A DNA stretch of 64,000 bases from Typha latifolia (lineage: Eukaryota; Streptophyta; Magnoliopsida; Poales; Typhaceae): contig CM034112.1 in assembly GCA_019914945.1 (NCBI GenBank), positions 829,001-893,000 of the forward strand, in the 5' to 3' direction. The notes below the pieces were generated by a model that did no database searches, was not told the origin of the DNA, and worked only from the letters and a program-made list of their open reading frames with translations. The translations under genes and the position numbers were made by a program. This document shows, one piece after another, positions 58,901-64,000 of this stretch (its first letter is position 1; the number at the start of each line of letters is the position of its first letter).

Positions 58901-61900
58901 CCTTCCTAGGAAGTGAACCTTCAACATCTTCGACTCGCCTTCTTAGCATAAAAGGTTCTAAAATTTGATGAAGCCGATGAATGATAATCACTTTTTTTTC
59001 AGTCTCTAACCAATCATCTTCCTCTGGATTATGTGAAGGACCATCCTTCTGAAAGGGCTTTGAGAACCAATCATGAAATGCCTTCCGATTGTCGAATACT
59101 TCTGGTAGAAGTAAATTCAAGAGAGACCAAAGCTCCTTCAAGTCATTCTGGGGAGAATAATTCCAGTCACAAAATACAGACCATGGGTATTATCATAATA
59201 GTTCCAACTTAACAAAGTGCCAACTAGATAGCATGCATTATTTATCAATGGAAGAGCAAGTAATATGGACTAATCTGAAAGAAGATGGAAAGAAATCCAT
59301 GTCAATTTGCACTACTACTTTTATAGTTCCAACAGCTTTAGCACATCAATTTTAGAAACTTCAATTATTTCTGCATTTCAGTCTCTAAGGCTCCATTTGG
59401 ATTGGGTTTAAGGGTTTTCAAAAAACCAAGTTAGTGGCACTAACCTAGTTTTGTAACCAAACACCAGCTAAAAGCCTAAGACCCAGTTAGTGTCAACTAA
59501 GATTCTAAGTATCAGTTTCAGAATCGGGATCAGGTGTTTGAAAAACAATATGTATTGGCCATATCGGTTGTACCAGCCTTTCATTTCGGACAATTCGAAG
59601 CGGGGATTGACTAAATTCATACCGGACGATCCGTTTCGGCAATAAGGATATGGATCGGCCAATACTTGAATCCGTGGTGTCAACATACTTCTCCCTAAAT
59701 CCGACTCAGAGCAAAAGGTTAAACCAATTTAAAGACAGTCAAATTATCATTTTGCTCTTGATATGATATTACTTTATTCAACTGTCATTTCAATCCCTTC
59801 TTCTCTCTTGCTTTCTTGACAAGCCTTTTAGTAATGTAATTTAAAGGATACTTCGATTAATTGACATAAACATCTCCTAAACTCACTTCTTATTCTAGTT
59901 TAAGGAATCACTTTTTCAAGTCAAATCAAAACTAATGATGACATCACTAACCCAATTTACAACAAACACTCAATTTCCCTAAACCTGTTTAAGGTAACAT
60001 ATTCAAGGATAAAAAATGAGAGTAGCTAACTGGGTTTTGAAGCTAACCTACATCCAAATGCCACCTAAGACATCATGGAGCCTTCATTAAATACATGATA
60101 CTCCACATATTCCTGGTTAAGTGTTAGTCTTACTGCCCATGCTTTGACTAGTGTAAAAATTATTATATGCATGCTGTGCTCTTTAATAGCGACTATGTGA
60201 AAGTACATACATATATGTGGAAAAAATGCTTACCCCTGCAATATATAGTGACGACCTTTTGCAATTACCAATTAGTATTTCAAATTCTAAGAATTTGGAC
60301 CAACACATTTATAGAATGGTCCACAAATAAATTAACAACAGAAGAGCCACCTCCTTAATTTGTTGTCAGATGTTTAATTATGTATAAGCGTACAAGATCT
60401 GCCAGTGACAAGCAACCGATATGCTGGCTGACATAACAGAAAATCAGGAATTCATATTTAATATAACAAAAACCATATGAGCTAGCAAATCCTCATACTA
60501 TTATACAAAGTTACTTCAGAAGCAAATACATGAGCTCCAATGTGAGGTAATGATAACATTGTTCAATCAAGCAGTCAGCAAGTAACGATATTAAGGAAAA
60601 GGATTAGAACTTCTTACTGTAGATAGTTGAAATTTCAGTATGTTCTGTTAGAAATCCAGAAATTGAAATGGTAGTTCAAGAATCGAAGTATAACTTATAG
60701 CATACCTGGAGAGGGGTTCCAGTGAGAAGCAGCCGTCTCTGGCACCGGTACCTATCAAGATCACGTGCCAAGACCGACTCCCTATCCTTCATCCGTTGGG
60801 CTTCATCAATGATAATGTACTTCCAACCAATTTTTGACAGTTTTGATCGGTCATACATAACAAATTCATATGTTGTCACAAGTACATTAAATTTTATGGC
60901 ACAAACCTCCTGCAAAGCAAAGAGAGAATTCAGAGAAGATGAATTGGTACACGGCCAAGATCAGTGCAGGTACAGTTTACTGCTTCTCTACCCCTAACAT
61001 CTGTAGATTTCACTTCTATCATCCACAAGTATGGCATGTTAAAGTTGTTCTTTTTTTCACACACACACACACACACACTACCATTCAAATGAAAAAGGAG
61101 ACAATTGCATAAAAGTTGATGGATACGAGAGTTGGCACACAAACTCAATGCATGAAAAAATCGGCCCTTAAGAGAGAGAATGAGAGATACTAACACCTTA
61201 AACATATGCACCAAGTGTTAAAGAACAGTTGGTTCTAGAACAGTCTAACACCAAACAGGAGCATTTAATTATGACCAAAGATTGATTAGGTAATAACTGA
61301 GTTTGGGTCATACATGGCTTCTTTTTCATGGAGTTAGTCCCTTGAGAGCTCTACAGCAAAGATTTCATTAGCAGGAAAAGTTCACAAATTATTCGGATTG
61401 CAAGTTATCTGATCGGATAAGCTACAGAATTTCCAATATATTGTCAACTAATAGCAGAAATTGCTTTTCAAGAAGTGGACACAATTCTTACATCCAGACT
61501 TGACTTATCTGCTTCCCCCCATCCATCAGTTTTTCCTTCCTCTTTTGATTAGTAACACTTATACAGCCTTGTTTATACTAAGGTAAAAAACAAAGTCAGT
61601 AACCAAAAAATGGGCGTCCTATGCATGAGGCTCCTACTTATGTAGGGTTTGAGGAGGAGAGATGTAAGCAGCCTAATCCTTAATTCTACAAAGATTATTT
61701 TCAAAACTTGAACCCATGACCTCTTAGATGCAAAGGGCAAGACTTAATGCCATACCAAGTGCCGCCCTCAAAGTCAATCAACTAGATGAGAAGAAAATAT
61801 TCTCCACTCAGATTGTACGAATAATATATGATAACAGTGCTATGCTAACCCAAACTGATACAATGGAAAACAAATAAACAGTTATACAACTATATAGAGT

Positions 61901-64000
61901 TATAGGCAAATGAACATACTAACTATACAGTTCAGCTCTTAAATCATGTTCCTTGGATACTTGCATACATTAGACATAAAAGAGCATGAAAAGGTTTGAC
62001 ACTTTCATAAATGACAAAAATATGGCTAAAGCACAGAAGGCGCCATTTTTATAGAAAAGGCACATAGATAAGCATCTTGCCTGAGAGAACAACTTCGATC
62101 TTTGATCCTTTCCACCAACATAAAATATGCATGACACAGATGGTAACCAGTTAAGCAATTCACTCTGAAACCATAAAAGGTTAAGCAATAAAGCCTTAAA
62201 TTTCTAACAAAAACAACATAAATGAAATAATAGAAATAATTAAATAGCTTCACCTTCCAATTAACTAAGACAGCATTTGGAACTATTATAAGATGTGGCC
62301 CATAATTCCCTTTGAACTCCATCAAATAAGCAATCAATGCCATAACCTGCAAGTCAACAAGAGTTGCCAAAAATCATTGCAGTACAATGGGAACAATATT
62401 TGCTTTTCCTATTCTATATAAAGCAGTAGCACATTGCACCATAGAAAATTTGCCCCAATACAGCCAATAGACCAAAAGAAAATCATTGACACTAGAAAAA
62501 TAAAAACTGAACAAAGCAGTCATCCGTCAATAGAAAGCAAGAAAAAGATAAGAATAGGACTTAGAGGTTGAGAGGTAGTAAGCAACCTGAACAGTCTTAC
62601 CAAGACCCATCTCATCTGCCAAAATACCATTCAACTTGTTATTGTACAAAGAGAGCATCCACTGCAGACCAACCTGGATAAAAGCATAGACACTAGCTAA
62701 GATGATTAAATTTGACTATGTACAAAAGCAATCTATTAGAAATAGGACTTGCACCTACAAGCTGGTAATCTCTTAAAGTTCCGCAACGTAGCATTGAAGG
62801 CTGCCTTATAACTCTTTCATTCACAGCATGAGCCAGATTATAATACCTAAAAGACAATCAAAATCTCTAATGTGATTAAAACAAAGCAGCTCCAAGAACA
62901 AAAGTAGTGATTTTGAAATGACAGAAGAAGTCCTTAAACACAAACTGCATTCATATAAGATTGATGTTAGAATGAGAAGATCAAAATTTGAAATTAATTG
63001 CTTGAATACAGTCCAGGAGCAGAAAGCTAGTATTCATAGCCGATAACTCACTTGTTAGCAGATGAATTGTCCCTAGGAGCATTCATCTCTGAGAACCGAT
63101 TCCTTATCACTACCTCCTCGGCAGCACATGCTGCTGCAGTCTTGACTTCTTCTTCTGAAAGACCCTATTGAAAGAGAACACGCATATTAAGTTGGGACAA
63201 TGTATGACATAAAAGGAAATGAAAACCAAATGGAAACTTTTCTGCCATTCTTCAAGTGAATAATACCTGCGCACGTGCAGCAGTTGCAGCAGCATTTGAA
63301 GCCTCTTCAACCTCTTGAAAATTCTTTGCAGCTGTTATTTTCCCACCAAGTTTGAGCAAATACTCTTCCGTCTGGGATAAGAAGGAAGATAGAACAGAAT
63401 ATCGTTGAGCTGCATCACCATGAATATTTGTCTGCTGCTCCAGTAACATTTCACGATATCTATCCACATCATTGTTTTTCAATGCCTCCATTCTTTTGTC
63501 ACGACCATCATCCTTCTTCTTTGAAAACTCCCTCAACATCCTTTCGTGATATTTAGCAACTCCTCTATTGCGTGCTGTCCGTGCATCGCGAATGGCCCAG
63601 TGTGCCTCCAAGAGCTTCTTCCGCCATTGGATAATAGATTTCAGTTGCTTTTCTCTCAAGACCTTTTGCGCTTGTTGCACTTGCCTCAAAAGCTCAAGAC
63701 GTTGGCGTTCACATTCTCTAACAAACTTTCTGTATGGCCTATCAGACATTGCCATTATCTCCTGTTGTTGCTGATCAACTTCATCCCTCAGACGAGCCTG
63801 AAGATCTAGCAGTCTGAGTTTCTTTTCCTCGATTTGCAACCGTAGAACAAGATCAGGCCTAATCCTTCTTCTTTCTAGGTTAACTGCAAGCAATCCGCTT
63901 ATCTTTTGCAGATTTTCAGTTCTTTTCTTATTAAGCACAATTATACCTTCTTCAACTAGCAAATCTTTCACATCATAAGCTAATGTCAAATTACTAGAGT
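52964..64000 (-). CDS. BRM: BRAHMA, SWI/SNF chromatin-remodelling ATPase (partial, N-terminus outside window)
   Basis: Catalytic ATPase of the plant SWI/SNF (BAF-type) complex, nuclear. Exons: 64000-63267 (partial), 63164-63052, 62846-62759, 62673-62587, 62346-62254, 62164-62081, 60909-60706, 59147-58902, 58820-57228, 57109-56582, 55436-55188 and 53674-52964, about 1575 residues, in frame throughout. In order: HSA region ([20 protein letters not shown]), helicase motif I DEMGLGKT, motif [12 protein letters not shown], motif [12 protein letters not shown], motif [13 protein letters not shown], SnAC-like segment, AT-hook RRRGRPKG, an acidic stretch, [19 protein letters not shown], a bromodomain-like C-terminal region (exons at 55.4-53.6 kb) and the end [14 protein letters not shown]. 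Arabidopsis BRM has about 2190 residues as recalled, so roughly 600 lie beyond 64000. The intron 62080-60910 has a GC donor. Confidence 0.94.
54500..54960. mobile_element. Possible transposon-derived insertion in a BRM intron
   Basis: A GC-richer patch with repeated GGGTTGAGC-, GGTCGGGCC- and GGCCGAG-like words (around 54640-54680 and 54780-54950) sits inside an otherwise AT-rich intron. Such words are typical of old plant DNA transposons, but clear termini and target duplications were not found. Confidence 0.25.
59389..60065. mobile_element. PIF/Harbinger-like non-autonomous element in a BRM intron
   Basis: A 677-bp segment in the intron between exons 60909-60706 and 59147-58902. The left end reads GGCTCCATTTGGATTGGGTT. 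The right end, reverse-complemented, reads GGTGGCATTTGGATGTAGGT; they share the CATTTGGAT core and a GG start. Both ends are flanked by TAA (59386-59388 and 60066-60068). No transposase frame is present. The inner part (about 59510-59690) has a different, GC-richer texture and may be a nested insertion. The family call rests on termini and target duplication only. Confidence 0.55.
61057..61077. repeat. (CA)n microsatellite
   Basis: About ten CA units within the long GC-AG intron of BRM. Confidence 0.9.

Overview
The window is nuclear DNA of a flowering plant, most likely a non-grass monocot. Protein-coding genes are split by GT-AG introns, intergenic DNA is AT-rich, and some coding exons (BAHD gene, AHL gene) are strongly GC-rich, as is common in monocots. 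The LBD protein at 14.3 kb matches the rice CRL1/ARL1 type over its whole length, including the C-terminal tail. The species cannot be read from the sequence alone. No tRNA, rRNA, CRISPR array or known microRNA was recognised.

Layout. 0-10 kb: a LINE relic, an ATL-type RING-H2 E3 ligase gene (+), a BAHD acyltransferase gene (+), and on the minus strand a cytosolic cyclophilin and an E-class PPR protein. 10-29 kb: an accessory region bounded by two LBD transcription-factor genes, CRL1/LBD29-like at 14.3 kb (+) and LBD16-like at 28.5-29.1 kb (-). Between them lie a promoter-like segment with two G-boxes and a spliced-looking leader but no recognisable coding sequence, a purine-rich block in which two ~1.4 kb related copies flank an array of ~91-bp tandem repeats, and a Tourist-type MITE. 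31.5-38 kb: deoxyhypusine hydroxylase (-, seven exons) and a Bet1/Bs14-type SNARE (+, five coding exons), divergently arranged. 41-47 kb: a clade-A AHL protein whose expected ATG reads CTG, and a single-C2H2 zinc-finger/EAR repressor. 48-51.4 kb: a seven-exon MATE transporter of the DTX33-35 type. 53-64 kb: the C-terminal three quarters of BRAHMA, a SWI/SNF ATPase (-), running off the right edge.

The genes do not form an operon or a pathway. They are ordinary dispersed plant genes: auxin-linked root-organogenesis regulators (two LBDs), chromatin and transcription regulators (BRM, AHL, C2H2-EAR), translation-factor modification (DOHH), secretory trafficking (Bet1), secondary metabolism and transport (BAHD, MATE), organelle RNA processing (PPR), ubiquitination (ATL) and protein folding (cyclophilin).

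No new multi-gene system is evident. The strongest oddities are the apparent CUG start of the AHL gene, the paired root-type LBD genes enclosing an orphan promoter and a higher-order tandem array, a GC-AG intron and a PIF/Harbinger-like insertion in BRM, and alternative C-termini for DOHH. Exon boundaries were placed by hand from splice consensus, reading frame and recalled family conservation; none is backed by transcript data.
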